Positions 1 through 10,398 of a DNA stretch of 64,000 nucleotides are shown here, one piece after another. The notes under the pieces were generated by a model. That model worked only from the letters and a program-made list of their open reading frames with translations. It made no database searches and had not been told where the DNA came from. The stretch is from Cylindrodendrum hubeiense (lineage: Eukaryota; Ascomycota; Sordariomycetes; Hypocreales; Nectriaceae). Every line of letters starts with the position of its first letter. The first letter of the stretch is position 1. Made by a program: the position numbers and the translations under genes. Where the stretch lies: contig JAANBB010000014.1 of NCBI GenBank assembly GCA_014621425.1, positions 288,007-352,006 on the forward strand. The letters run 5' to 3'.

Positions 1-2
1 TG

Positions 3-161
3 CAGTTAGCTCACAATGAGGCTATTGATCCAAGGGTCCCTCGGGTTTACTTTGATATCGAGAGGCGATTGAAACAGAAGGATGATGAGTGGGAAACGAT
101 GTTGGAGGAAGCGTATAGTGGCCAGAAGGAATCGCGAAGTGTGCCGCTAGAAAGGCTTTAG
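3..161 (+). CDS. 3' end of an unrecognised gene (partial)
   Basis: The window opens inside an open frame that runs without interruption to a TAG at 159-161. It encodes about 52 residues rich in Lys, Glu, Asp and Arg, including a stretch reading YFDIERRLKQKDDEWETM, which looks helical and hydrophilic. I do not recognise the family. The start and any introns lie upstream of the window. It could also be a chance frame, but its length up to the window edge and its charged, low-complexity-free composition favour a genuine C-terminus. Confidence 0.45.
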   Translation, partial: QLAHNEAIDPRVPRVYFDIERRLKQKDDEWETMLEEAYSGQKESRSVPLERL

Positions 162-472
162 ATTCCCGCCCAAGCTTCGTTGCAGAAGCGTAGCAAGACA
201 AATGAGTACTTGTGTATTTGTTTTTACTTTCAAATGTAGATTTAGTCCAAAACTGAAAGATACAATCGGATAAACTTCAATGACATCATGCTAATATCAA
301 GAGTTTCTTCTTCATATGTGATATTCTTTCCTGATTCTCTATCGCGACAATTCGATAGCATGCGATAAATTACTGCCTAACGAAGGATAATTCCACAGCG
401 GCTCTCTTCTGTACCCTGACTGGAGCGTATTTTATTACATGAGCTTGTCCAGCAGACGCTTATAAACCACTC
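162..472. other. Intergenic, convergent 3' ends
   Basis: This spacer lies between the partial plus-strand gene and the minus-strand OPT transporter, so it holds two facing 3' ends. It is moderately AT-rich. I see no gene, tRNA or repeat in it. Confidence 0.6.
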
Positions 473-2816
473 TTAACAGGACTCAGCGACGCATCCAAGA
501 GGTGTCCCATAATTCATAGGGCCGCTAACTTGGGCGATCTGAAGCACACATAAAATGACATATCCGATGCCTTCCCCGGCAATCCCGCCAGCTGCTGTGG
601 GATATAGATATTTCGCATGAGATCCCGGCGACAATCGCTTCCAGAAGTGGGCAAAAACGGTGCCTATGGCCACTGTTACCGATGTGGTGGATCCGGGAAT
701 TGTCATTGCGAGTCCAACTAGAGCCATGTTGGGAACAAACCTCGCCCACTCACTAAGACTAGGGTGACGGATAAGCCAGCGCTTCAAAACGACACTCGCA
801 ATGCCGATCATAGAAAATACCACGGAAAATATCCAACTGGACCGGGAGATCGGGAAGGTTTCCGACAGAATGGCCATTGTTACAATCCGCCAAGAAGTAA
901 CTGACGGCGTAGTAAACTGACAAGTCGTGGCGGTCGCATCAATGATACAAGGATATGCGTTGACGAAGAGTATGAATAGAGCCGGGGAGACAAACACGGC
1001 GACAAGCGTGCCAATCACCTGTGCGTACCATTGCTGTCGAGCCGGAGTTCCGAGGAGAAAGCCGGTACGGAAATCCTGAACTAATTCCGCTGCTTGCTGA
1101 CTGGCTGCAGAGGAAAGAGTTGCCCCCAGAAGGTTCGCCCGTGCAGCTTGGTTATACCCCGTTGTGGGAATTTGATCACGCAGGATTGCACCTGTGATGA
1201 ACTGGGATCCCTTTGAAACGGCCGTGATCGGGGTTGTTCCGGAAGCTCCGTACACCTGGATGACGACAAAAGACCAGAGGAAGCCGAGAACGAGACTCAG
1301 GACGTTCATGCCTGGTGCGAAGCTGAACAAGTACTTGAATGCGACCAAAGAGATGATAAAGGAGCATCCAGCCATAGAAGACCACTCCCACCACCGGACC
1401 TGTTGATCCTTGGGAACTGGATCTGGAATAGCAGCGAATGCATCTGTATGTGTTCCAGTTTCGGGATGAGAGCTGGTCGGAAGGCCGGTTGTCTCTGAGT
1501 CAGGACCTTTGTCCTTGGTCCTCATGATACTCTGCTTGACATGATGGCCTCCGTACCGAACAAGCCGTGCCAGGTTCTTACCTTCCAGCACAATTCCTGT
1601 CAGAGACACAACAAGCATCATGAAGACTGCGGGCCAAAGGACCCAATACCGAGGTGAAGGCAAGTCAACGAAATGAGTTGGGTCAAATGCATTGTATGTC
1701 ACCAGGTCGGGGTATTTTTCGCTGTAGGCCAATCCACCCGCGGCTCCTGTGGCGACTAAGATCGGACCAATGAAGCCCCAAGCCAAAACGGTACCAAATA
1801 AGTATGACAAGGCGGCGTTGAGGTCAATCAACATGCCCATTCCGATAATCGACGGGGACCAAGACCAAGAAAGCCATCCCCAGTTGACGGCTGCGATGAT
1901 GGAATGCCCGCCCCATTTGTAGATCCACCAAAACGGATTCCACGAGTAGAGGATGCCAGGCGCGTAGGATGTTGCCACAGACCAAACCAAAGAAGAGCAG
2001 AAGGAGATAGTTATGCCCCTTACATTGTCTTTGGCTTCAGTTGACCCATCGGCTGCCGAATGCAGTGCTCGAATGGTGATGGCGGACGCCGATCCCATCG
2101 GGAAATAGAGACTGAGCTGTCGAGCAAGCCGCAGAACGAACACTTTCCGGAAGGGGACGGTAAAGCCGAGACCCCAGAGCCCGGAAACGACTGAGAAACA
2201 TACAAGTTTCCCGTAATCAGACTTTGGATCAGAGCCCAGCAGGTTTAGCTGGTACATAGCTGGAATACCACTGATGAACATGAAACCGATGCCAATGGTT
2301 CCCAAGGCTGTGGCCTGGATGATGTTGTTTTCGTGCGGTCCAAAGTGTCCAGAGACAAAAGGAATCTGATAGCGTGTGAATTTAGAGAGAGCTACGTGTA
2401 GCACGAGAGAAATGGGCTTACGTTTGTCTTTTCCAAGAACTTCAACGCGGCAAATCCAAAAATGGCAGAGAACAGGGTTGCGTCGGCACCCATTCCGGTT
2501 TTCAAACCTGGGTTACCATCACGCGTTAGCTTACAAGCGCTTTGAAGGGCAAGGCTGTGTTCGGTTTACCGAGGTACATGTTTGAGCAGGCGATCATGGT
2601 GCCGAGCACAGCGCCAGTAAAGACTGCTCGAACAGTGAGGATTCGTCGGCCATCGTAGGGAACCACACCAGAGAGTGGCCGGAATGGGTCCTCGATCTCA
2701 ATCTCCCCAATAGCAATGCTCTTGCTGTCTGATATAGCTGTTTCTTCACGTTGGAGAGGTGAAACTGAATTCTTGATGTCCTTTTCGGCGGCGTCTGCAC
2801 GGCTTTGGAGCTCCAT
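473..2816 (-). CDS. OPT-family oligopeptide transporter
   Basis: Predicted 741-aa multi-pass membrane transporter of the oligopeptide transporter (OPT) family, which imports small peptides or metal chelates by proton symport. Exons on the minus strand are 2816-2570, 2507-2422 and 2365-473, and all splices are phase-consistent. The N-terminus is a hydrophilic cytosolic tail of about 55 residues. It is followed by the family hallmark NMYLGLKTGMGADATLF (split by intron 1) and then GHFGPHENN, the OPT match to the usual GPFGPQEN motif. The rest is a long series of hydrophobic helices with aromatic loops (NPFWWIYKWGGHS). I chose the ATG at 2816 because it opens a typical tail; an upstream in-frame ATG at 2897 would add an unlikely extension. 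Two secreted carboxypeptidases follow on the same strand, which fits a protein-digestion and peptide-uptake block. The exact substrate cannot be told. Confidence 0.88.
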
Positions 2817-3263
2817 GGTTTGCGAATGATCAATGAGGCGCAGAGTGGTAAAAAATAGTGTTCTTACCACACGCTGAAGGCACCCAGTGGCTTGCAATGA
2901 AGTCCTAGCTGAGGGTAATCGCTCCGCCTTCGTGGTTTACTTATAATCCGGGACGTCGGTGAATGTCCCTGGCGAACCCCTCCAGCTCTTATCAGCGGCT
3001 AGTGTCAGCAGACGCCAATGCTTCTATCAGCGACCATCCAGGGGCCCCTGCGCCCACTATCCGCTAATCCCCCGCCCATATCACTGCCGCTAGAACGCGG
3101 GGTTAGGGAGCGCTTGCGTGGATGAATGATTTCTTATCAGGTATTAATGTTGCCCGAACAGGCAATAACTTGGCACCATTGATATCTGACCTCTTTGGCG
3201 TTCTGTGGCTGGCATTCGGGTACTATCGCAACTGACCCTTCAAAATCGTATCATTCCAGTGCT
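2817..3263. other. Promoter-side spacer of the OPT gene
   Basis: This is upstream of the minus-strand OPT transporter and downstream of the first carboxypeptidase, so it should hold the OPT promoter. It has no coding signal, tRNA or obvious repeat. I could not pick out a confident TATA box or regulator site. Confidence 0.5.
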
Positions 3264-4824
3264 CTAAGTTGACCTGAGCCGATCTTGTATCCAAGACTCG
3301 ACCAAAAACAGTGCCTCTTGCGGCTTATCTGCAGGAACCATGTGCCCGGCGTCATAGATCTCCACAAAGCTCAGCCCTTCAACCTGTTTGAAAATGCCTA
3401 TCTCCTGCATATCCATTGTGAAAGGTTGGGAGTCCCGAGCTTGGAACGCCGATTGATGCTTCCAGCGCAGGTTGTGCACGAGGTTCTTCTCTCCCGCAGC
3501 GTTACAATACCAGTCCTTGTTCCCTACGTACACGAGAATCCTGTAATCCTAAAAATTATTAGTTTAACTCGGTTCTTTAAATGATGCGAATTCTAACTCA
3601 CTTGGTTAAGTAGCTCTTCGGCCCAGGCAATGGAATCGGCATCCATGTCCCCAGAGTCAAGGAAATTCTGGAGCAATTCTGCATCGACGATGTTGAACTT
3701 GATATCATCAGATATTCCAAGCTGCTCCCTTGTACTCGAAGAGTTGAGGTACTCTTCAGTCCACTCGACCGATTGATAACACAATCCACCGTCCTCACAG
3801 GTCTGACGGAAGTCGTAGGGGCTAAGATGCTCAGCCTGGATGAAGGAAACGCTCTTGTCTCGGCAGTAATTGAGCACATTATTGCATACATCCTTTTTGG
3901 TCTGTAATTCTGCACATACTCGTAGCATGTTTTCACATTGTGGCATGTGGGATTGGATGATATCACACGTCGTCTTGTTGAAGATGGGCTGGTCGCCAAG
4001 ACAACCAGTGGGGAAGAAGCCTGGCCACTGTAGATGCTGAGACAGCTGAGCATTTCCCAAGCCAATTCCCTTGAGGTTTATCTGTGCCTTTGAAACACTC
4101 GAAGTTGATGAAATAAGCCGTGCCATGGGTGATGACTGTCGTTGATGGATCCTCCTGGCGAGTGCGGGAACCCACGACCCACCGTACGACTCACCCATGA
4201 TGTAGAAGTCTTGATGCGCATATTTTGGAAAGTTCTCCATAAAAGAAGTCAAGAACGCATACATATCTGTCATAGCGTCTTCAAGATTCTTGACAGGGTC
4301 ATCCGAGTAAGAGAAGCCAACATTGACTGGTTGGCTAAAGATGGGTCAGCTCAAGTCGGCTGCGTAAACCAGGAACAACGATAACTACAAAAGATGATAA
4401 AGAATAAAAGGAATGTCGGTAGACTCACTCCACAAAGATCAGGTTTGCGTGGTTATTCCAAGCAAATGGATTCGGCTTTGTCGCGTTGGGCCCATCGATA
4501 AGACAAGGGCCAAGTTCTCCAAACAGGCCGAAAGCTACCGATGAGGCACCTGGACCACCGTTCATCCAAAGGATAACAGGGTCGGTGGACGGATTGTCAC
4601 GACTTTCAGCAAGCCAGAAAAAGAGATGTTTGGAGTTGTTATCTAGCCACCATTAGCTAGACCCTGATGTGAAGACTGTGTCTCATCGTACCGAAGTCGA
4701 AATAGCCAACCTTGTCGCTACCTGTGGATGCACAGATAGTCTTGGGTACATCTTGGAGTCGGAATGTGCCATTTGCAGAGACAGCAGCGGCGCCTGCAAT
4801 CAGACACTGCCAAAGACGCACCAT
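3264..4824 (-). CDS. Secreted serine carboxypeptidase (S10), first copy
   Basis: Predicted 454-aa serine carboxypeptidase of MEROPS family S10, which removes C-terminal residues from peptides at acidic pH. Exons: 4824-4692, 4642-4429, 4334-3602, 3548-3264; all phases agree. The first 20 or so residues (MVRLWQCLIAGAAAVSA) form a signal peptide, so it is secreted or vacuolar. S10 landmarks are in order: WMNGGPGASS, then FVDQPVNVGFSY across intron 2, then GESYGGSWVP with catalytic Ser165, then VYVGNKDWYCN with Asp372 and DAGHMVP with His429. The usual GDxD motif before the aspartate reads GNKD here, but the likely catalytic Asp is kept. Several NxS/T sites suggest glycosylation. It is in tandem with a second S10 gene upstream and an OPT transporter downstream. 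Family assignment is firm; substrate preference is unknown. Confidence 0.93.
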
Positions 4825-5942
4825 TGCGGCAAAAGATAGCTAAAAGATTTGGAAGAAATGTCGAGTGACCTTGTAGCGGTTCAACACTTCCAAAAGTGTC
4901 AATATTCCGGTCAGATTTAACTGCATCTACTGGTGACGGTTGGCACATCATGTGGATGCAGCACTTGGGAGCCCGCGATTCGAGACCGGGATGGCATCCG
5001 ATTACCTGATTAGGAAAGAATTGAGCACGACCCGCTGCTCCACCCAGATGATGGCACATTTGGACGCTAATTCTCTCCGGCCCAGTCGTTATCTCATTGA
5101 GACATTCAGACACTAAGAGGCATCTCCAAAGGCAGCAGTGGTGCCAGCAAGCAAACAATGGCTTCTTTGGCTTACGTGTCTGGTTTGCCGCATCGGGCAG
5201 GAAGGACCAGAGATGTGGGGCCGCTCGGAAGGGCGGATAAAAGGGAAGGTCTCCGACCGGAGACCTTGAGGATCATCAAGCATCAACACACCAGAGATAC
5301 CTTCTGAAAGGATAGCTTGGTGAAGGAACGAGACCTTCCCTAGCCCTCCTAGTAGAGCCTGTTTTTAATTTCTGTATTATCTGTATTAATTCGCATTTTC
5401 CCCCGATTCTTCTCTGCTGTTAGTCGCGCCCGAGTCTTTGAGGCCGGGATTTACATCACTTCATTCACGGTTTTCAACGTCTTGCCAACGCGAAGACTTT
5501 CTTTCTTTCAGCCCAAGCACCTAATTAGATGCTCTCCTTCCTTTCGAACCTAGAGTCAAGAAGTTACAGCCAATAGCTCCAGCTGTGGCCTACGCATATA
5601 CCGACCCAGGGAGACTTGCTGCTGACACTTGACTGGGGATTTCCGTGGGAGGGCACTTATCTTGTTGTTGGGCTACGATCCTTTTTCCGCCGCTTTAGCA
5701 CGCATCCACAGCATGCGCAATTCTTGCGTTGAGACATCTCTGCCCAGATCGAACCATGCAGTGAAGAAATCCTCACGGTGACGCGGATGGAACATATAAA
5801 TTCATATTTCTCTACATTCCGGACTCACGTTGTATAAAATTCTCCATCGCTAGGCTGTTATTCCAAGTTAGTCGCGGCATACATTGCCTGCAAATGCGAC
5901 CCCTGGTGTACGTAATGCAGTCCGCACTGCGCTTGGTGAATT
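4825..5942. other. Intergenic region upstream of the first carboxypeptidase
   Basis: No credible gene is visible. Short frames here lack splice support and family motifs. The part next to 4825 should hold the promoter of the first S10 gene. Its right edge meets the inverted-repeat element cluster that starts at 5943. Confidence 0.5.
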
Positions 5943-6817
5943 TACATAAACTGAGGGTAGGTCAACTGGCTTTCCTGTTGGTTGGTAAAAAAGGGCGACT
6001 GTGCAAAGATGTTAACCTGTGGGTGGATCTCGATTTCTGCTGGAACTAATCAATGCACGATCATACCACAGGTTAAGAAGCTCTAGACCCACCAACCCAC
6101 GGGTGGACTGGCGAAACTGTGGGTTGGTCGCTCATGGATTAGTTGCATCGTGAATCGCATGACCTACCCATCCCACAGCTTAACTATCCATCCCACAGGT
6201 TAAACTCTTCACGGTGCATTCCTCCTCCACTCCTGCTGCCACCGCCGCCTCCGCCAAATAGGCGACCAAACCTCCGCTCTTGTCCGGTTCGAGTGTGATG
6301 CACAACGCGGCCCAGTCAAAACATGTTAATCTGTGGTATGCTCTGCTTTACCTTTGATTTGACCAATCAGATATGTCATGACCATCCCACTAGTAAACCC
6401 TTCCGACATGGTGGTAAAAGGCGCCAGCAGGACAACCCACGAGTTAACTAGTCCATCAACCCACAGGTAGATTGGCTAAACCGTGGGACGATTGCTCATT
6501 GATTAGCTACATGGTGAAACGCGTGACGCAGCCGTCCCACAGATTAACTACTTTGCAATGCATTCCTCTCTTCATCCACTGCCGCCGCCACCCCCCACCA
6601 CCGATGCGTTCAAGCCTCTTCCCTTGTCAGGTTCAACTTCATGATGAATGAGGCCGCCCAGTTAAGAAATTTTAGCCTGCCGCTTGCTTTAATTGAAGTC
6701 TGATCAAATATATCATGACCATCCCATGGGTTAGCATTCAAGCATGGTAGTGAACCGAGTTGTAGACTCACCAACCTGACCTGCAACATACTAGTCGACC
6801 AACCCTCAGTTTATGTG
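5943..6817. mobile_element. Degenerate MITE-like element with terminal inverted repeats (element A)
   Basis: The left end (from 5943) begins TACATAAACTGAGGGT followed by AGGTCAACTGG. The right end (to 6817) is its inverse: the reverse complement reads CACATAAACTGAGGGT followed by TGGTCGACTAG. The element is about 875 bp and has no open frame for a transposase, so it would be non-autonomous. Its interior is made of two imperfect direct copies (separate entry). No clean target-site duplication is visible. This is a relic rather than an active element. Confidence 0.6.
6099..6744. repeat. Two imperfect direct copies of about 300 bp inside element A
   Basis: The segment from about 6099 to 6424 is repeated, with many substitutions, from about 6460 to 6744. 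Matching blocks run in the same order in both: a GTGGG/TTGGTCGCTCAT-type block, ATTAGTTGCAT versus ATTAGCTACAT, CATCCCACAGCTTAAC versus CGTCCCACAGATTAAC, TGCATTCCTC, a CTGCCGCC-rich tract, CTTGTCCGGTTC versus CTTGTCAGGTTC, and ATCATGACCATCCCA. The differences are mostly transitions, as expected for an old or RIP-affected duplication. Confidence 0.6.
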
Positions 6818-6845
6818 CACTCACCCACTAGCTTTGTGGTTGATG

Positions 6846-7047
6846 TACATAAGCTGAGGGTTGTTCGACTAGCTTAGCCGAGATTGGTGGGTCTACAACT
6901 TCTTAGCCTGTGGAATGGCCATGCCTTGATTAGTTCCAGCAGGGGTCTCGTGATCTACCCACGGGTTAACCTCTTGACAATGGACCCCCCACTGGGTTTT
7001 GTAACCAGCCCACATGGAAGCTAGCTGACCAACCCTCAGTATAGATA
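6846..7047. mobile_element. Short inverted-repeat element (element B), about 200 bp
   Basis: Starts TACATAAGCTGAGGGTTG and ends with the inverse, CCAACCCTCAGTATAGATA. It is a 200-bp non-coding element bounded by the same terminal motif as element A. In addition, 6888-7040 is an inverted, diverged copy of the left arm of element A (about 5951-6098): the block CTGCTGGAACTAATCAA at about 6037 is mirrored by TTGATTAGTTCCAGCAG at about 6926. It is best read as a deletion derivative of the same family, inserted next to A in opposite orientation. Confidence 0.6.
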
Positions 7048-7372
7048 AATCCAATATTACCAACGGCGGACTAGATCTGTAGTGTAGTGGAAATACGCTG
7101 GGTTGGAACGTGACGCGTCAAAACTCAACCTAAACGTGAGGAAAAGGCGGGCCTCACTGGCGCAAATGGTTGAAGCTTGCTTGCATGTACCGCGTTCAAC
7201 GCGACTGCAGAGACACGGCTAGTAGAGTGAAAAATATTCACTTGCTCCCCTGAAGAAGGGTGATGATGTGCTATTTAAGATAAATAATGTACAACTCATT
7301 GATGCTATGGTATCAAGCACTGCAAGTAGTCCAAGATTTCATCAGCATGATAAAGCAACGGTTTCCAGTCAC
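7048..7372. other. Spacer between the repeat cluster and the second carboxypeptidase
   Basis: Short non-coding stretch at the 3' side of the second S10 gene. I see no gene, tRNA or clear terminator in it. Confidence 0.5.
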
Positions 7373-9094
7373 TTAATGATCAGCATTGTCCATCCAGTTT
7401 CGAACAACTTCGGCCACCGCCTTTGGTTGGTCTCGAGGACTCATATGACCAGCCTCATCAACGGTAACTATCGTCAGGTTGCCGTTAGCCTTGAAGCTGC
7501 CTCCGCGAACATTTTCACCACTGGTATCCTGGAAATACCACGGCTTAAACTCCTCGGCTTGGAACCCAGTATGTCCAGTCCACAACATTGCATCGTAAGT
7601 CTTGAGGACTCCTTCCGTGTTTCTACAAGTTATTAGCAAATTTACAGTCCAGCATTTTGGATTGATGTTGACTCAGGACTTACACAATAATATCATTATT
7701 TCCGTTCACCACCAGCACTCTTGTGTGCTTGGAGTCCAGAAGCTCTGCAATCTCTCGGGTGCTAGGCACCCAAACATCTGGCTGTGTAGACCACTTTGCG
7801 TTGAGCTCCATGTTTACGGGTCGGAAATCGAACGTTTCCTTGAACCCCAAGGTGTTTTGCACCGCGCCTTTGTTGAGATACTTACTAACCGGTTCCATTC
7901 CTAGGTTTTAAGTTAGCGAGGTGCTACCGAAACGCAATACCCTAAGGGTTCTCACCAAGTTTTCCGCACATGGGAGGTTCATCGCACGTTAGTCTGTCAT
8001 CGTAGGGGTGGCGTCCTCCGGGAGCCACTTCAACGAAAAATAGTTCGTACAAAGGCATGCACTTCTCGAACGCCGTGAAGCAAATATCTGAATCGTAAGT
8101 CGAGTCGCAAATGCGGCTGAACTTATCGCACTGCGAGTAACCTTCTGCCATGAGGGTACATGAACTAGCGTTGAAGCGGCGTGGTGAGGCCTCTTCGTTC
8201 GCCGTGGGAAACGGAACGCAAAAATGGTCATAAAGGCCGAGTACAGTTTGGGGCATGTTGACAAGTGCATTCACAAGTATGACGGAGTCGACTTTATGCC
8301 TTGTCATGGATGTGTATACCGGGACATATTTTCCGCCGAATGACTCGCCAGCAATATGAATTGGGCGGTCTCGAAGTGTCGGAAATAGATCATCCAAGAA
8401 AGTGTCAAGAAACTTGTCGAAATCAATGCCCGCCTCGACCAAATTCGCAGCCCAGAGGCTGGGGTCAGTGGTTTCTGAAAAGCCTGCGCCGATGGGTTGA
8501 CTGGAGTACAGCGGCATGTTAGCCGCCATTTTACATGACAAAATGGGGGTATGCGTACTCGATGAACAGCATATTTGCAAAGTTAGTCCAGCTCAGATCG
8601 TTTCGTCGCGTACGTTCGCCATCTTCTGTCACAGCACAAGGCCCGATCTCAAAGAATGCGCCGAGCATGGAGCTCGCTCCAGGTCCGCTATTAGTCCGCT
8701 GTGAGCATGCTAAAATGAATGGTGGATTCGGGAAACGCAGCATACCCATTAAGCCATATTATCAATGGTGCATTCACTGGATCATGGCGACTCTCGAAAT
8801 ACCCTGCGTCGAGTAAGCACATCGCATTATAAGTGTTTCTGCCATTCACGCACAGAAGAACATGGACCTGTTTTCGCCAAGCGGAACCGTCCCAGACCAC
8901 TGCGATGAGCCTGCATCGCAGACACTATCATTTTGGCTGATGACTTTGGCAAACGACTGCGGTGGGGATGCAATGCGACTCTCGTCGCCAGTCAGTCGCC
9001 ATTGGGCAGGATACTCTGGGAGCGCAGTCGTGACCACCGAGAGAGCTGCGCCAAGAACGACGAGATATGGACGCATTTGGCCAAGATTGAGCAT
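7373..9094 (-). CDS. Secreted serine carboxypeptidase (S10), second copy
   Basis: Predicted 479-aa S10 serine carboxypeptidase. Exons: 9094-8854, 8803-8746, 8687-8559, 8500-7956, 7900-7684, 7622-7373; every junction is in phase. The N-terminus carries a signal sequence (RPYLVVLGAALSVVTTALP), and either ATG, 9094 or 9076, keeps it. Exons 1-3 join to give FFWYFESRHDPVNAPLIIWL and then NGGPGASSMLG, and exon 4 adds FIDQPIGAGFSE. Catalytic residues are Ser196 in GESFGGKYVP, Asp394 in VVNGNNDIIV and His456 in DEAGHMSP. It differs clearly from its neighbour at 3.3-4.8 kb in sequence and intron positions, so this is an old tandem pair or two unrelated S10 subfamilies brought together, not a recent duplicate. 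Function: extracellular peptide trimming from the C-terminus. Confidence 0.92.
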
Positions 9095-10398
9095 TGTTGA
9101 ATAACTGGGTCTAACGTGAAGTAAATGACCTGCGGTGTTTGGAAGAGCGGAGAGCGACAGAACTGCTTGAGCCAACGATCTCTTCAAGGCCGCACGTCAC
9201 AAGATGCCTTAAAACGATGCAGCTGCTCTTACGAGAAACAAGGTCCGGTTCGTATGAACTGATCGGCCGTGATTAGTACACGCCAATCACGCTAGTGGGT
9301 CTCTTGGTCAAAAACGCGTGCTCGTATCAGTTCGCCCGATTAGGAAGAGGAGAGCGCCGGGACAAATCTCGCCACATTGCACCCACATCCAGTGACCGCA
9401 GGCGACTACCTAGTGGTACAGAAACGCGCAGTCTTAGAGAAGATACGAGTCCGCCCCAATGACTACACTATTGAGCGCTCTGCCTACTTCCGCCGGCCAT
9501 TTGGCGGGATCATCGCCGCAGATCCCCGACTCACTCTATATCAATCTTTTGCCGTTCTGTTTCGTTTTCCCGGCAAATGCCAAAGAAGCAGAGGTGATTT
9601 TTGGCGTTTTTGGGTCGGTGAGCTACGGTCCAACGTAGAACCAACCGCCAGTGCTAAAGTTACAGTCGGCCCCAGGTGTTAATGTCTGCTCTTGCGCCAT
9701 GCCGGAGGAGTAGTTGCACCAATTGTCGTGAGCCGAGTATATTGAGGTAGCTTGAGGTAGAAGATGGGTTACATACATTCCTAGGTGTGACGACTGACGT
9801 TGTTGATAGTAGGTCACAATAGTCCTTTGCGATCGGACGTGCTCCGGCTCAGCCGTAACGAACGATAAACATGTCGGCTCCAGAGAAAACGCGGTAGGGA
9901 GCGATTAAAAAACAGGGGTATTCAGAATTGTAGCCTGTTGGATGTTGGCGGTTGGTTGCAGGTAGCACTGGCCGTTCTGACTCATTTGAAGGATTCTGTG
10001 TTAATCACGGTGAATGAGTCAAACGCCCGGCAGCCCGAAGAGTACACGCCGAGGTGGAATGGCCATATTGTTGTTTATCTAATTAAATTAACTGTGGGGC
10101 AGATACCCGCCAATTGCCTCAGCTGGGTTCATCCTAGTGAGAACTCTGGCGAAACGATGCCGCACAAGTCACTTGGTGATCCCGGGAGCTCTAGTGCTTA
10201 TGAGGGCCGCATAATTTAAAACAGTGGCTTTCAAATGTCGTGGCTGGCCGTTTGACTACGGAGCTGCTGCGCCTGTGACACTCATATATAGTTTAGCTCA
10301 AGCCAACAACACACTTTTTCTGTGTCTCAATAACGTAGAGCTGCCACAAGACCAATCAATGGGCCAGCTTCTCTAGGCATACATTTCACTCGACAAAG
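9095..10398. other. Divergent intergenic region
   Basis: About 1.3 kb between the minus-strand carboxypeptidase and the plus-strand NACHT-ankyrin gene, so it must hold both promoters. It marks the change from the peptide-degradation block to the receptor block. I see no gene or repeat in it; the short frames present look random in composition. Confidence 0.5.

Noticed and set aside
9377..9682. 101-codon plus-strand frame between carboxypeptidase and NACHT gene
   Set aside because: No family signal, and it lies in the shared promoter region of two divergent genes.
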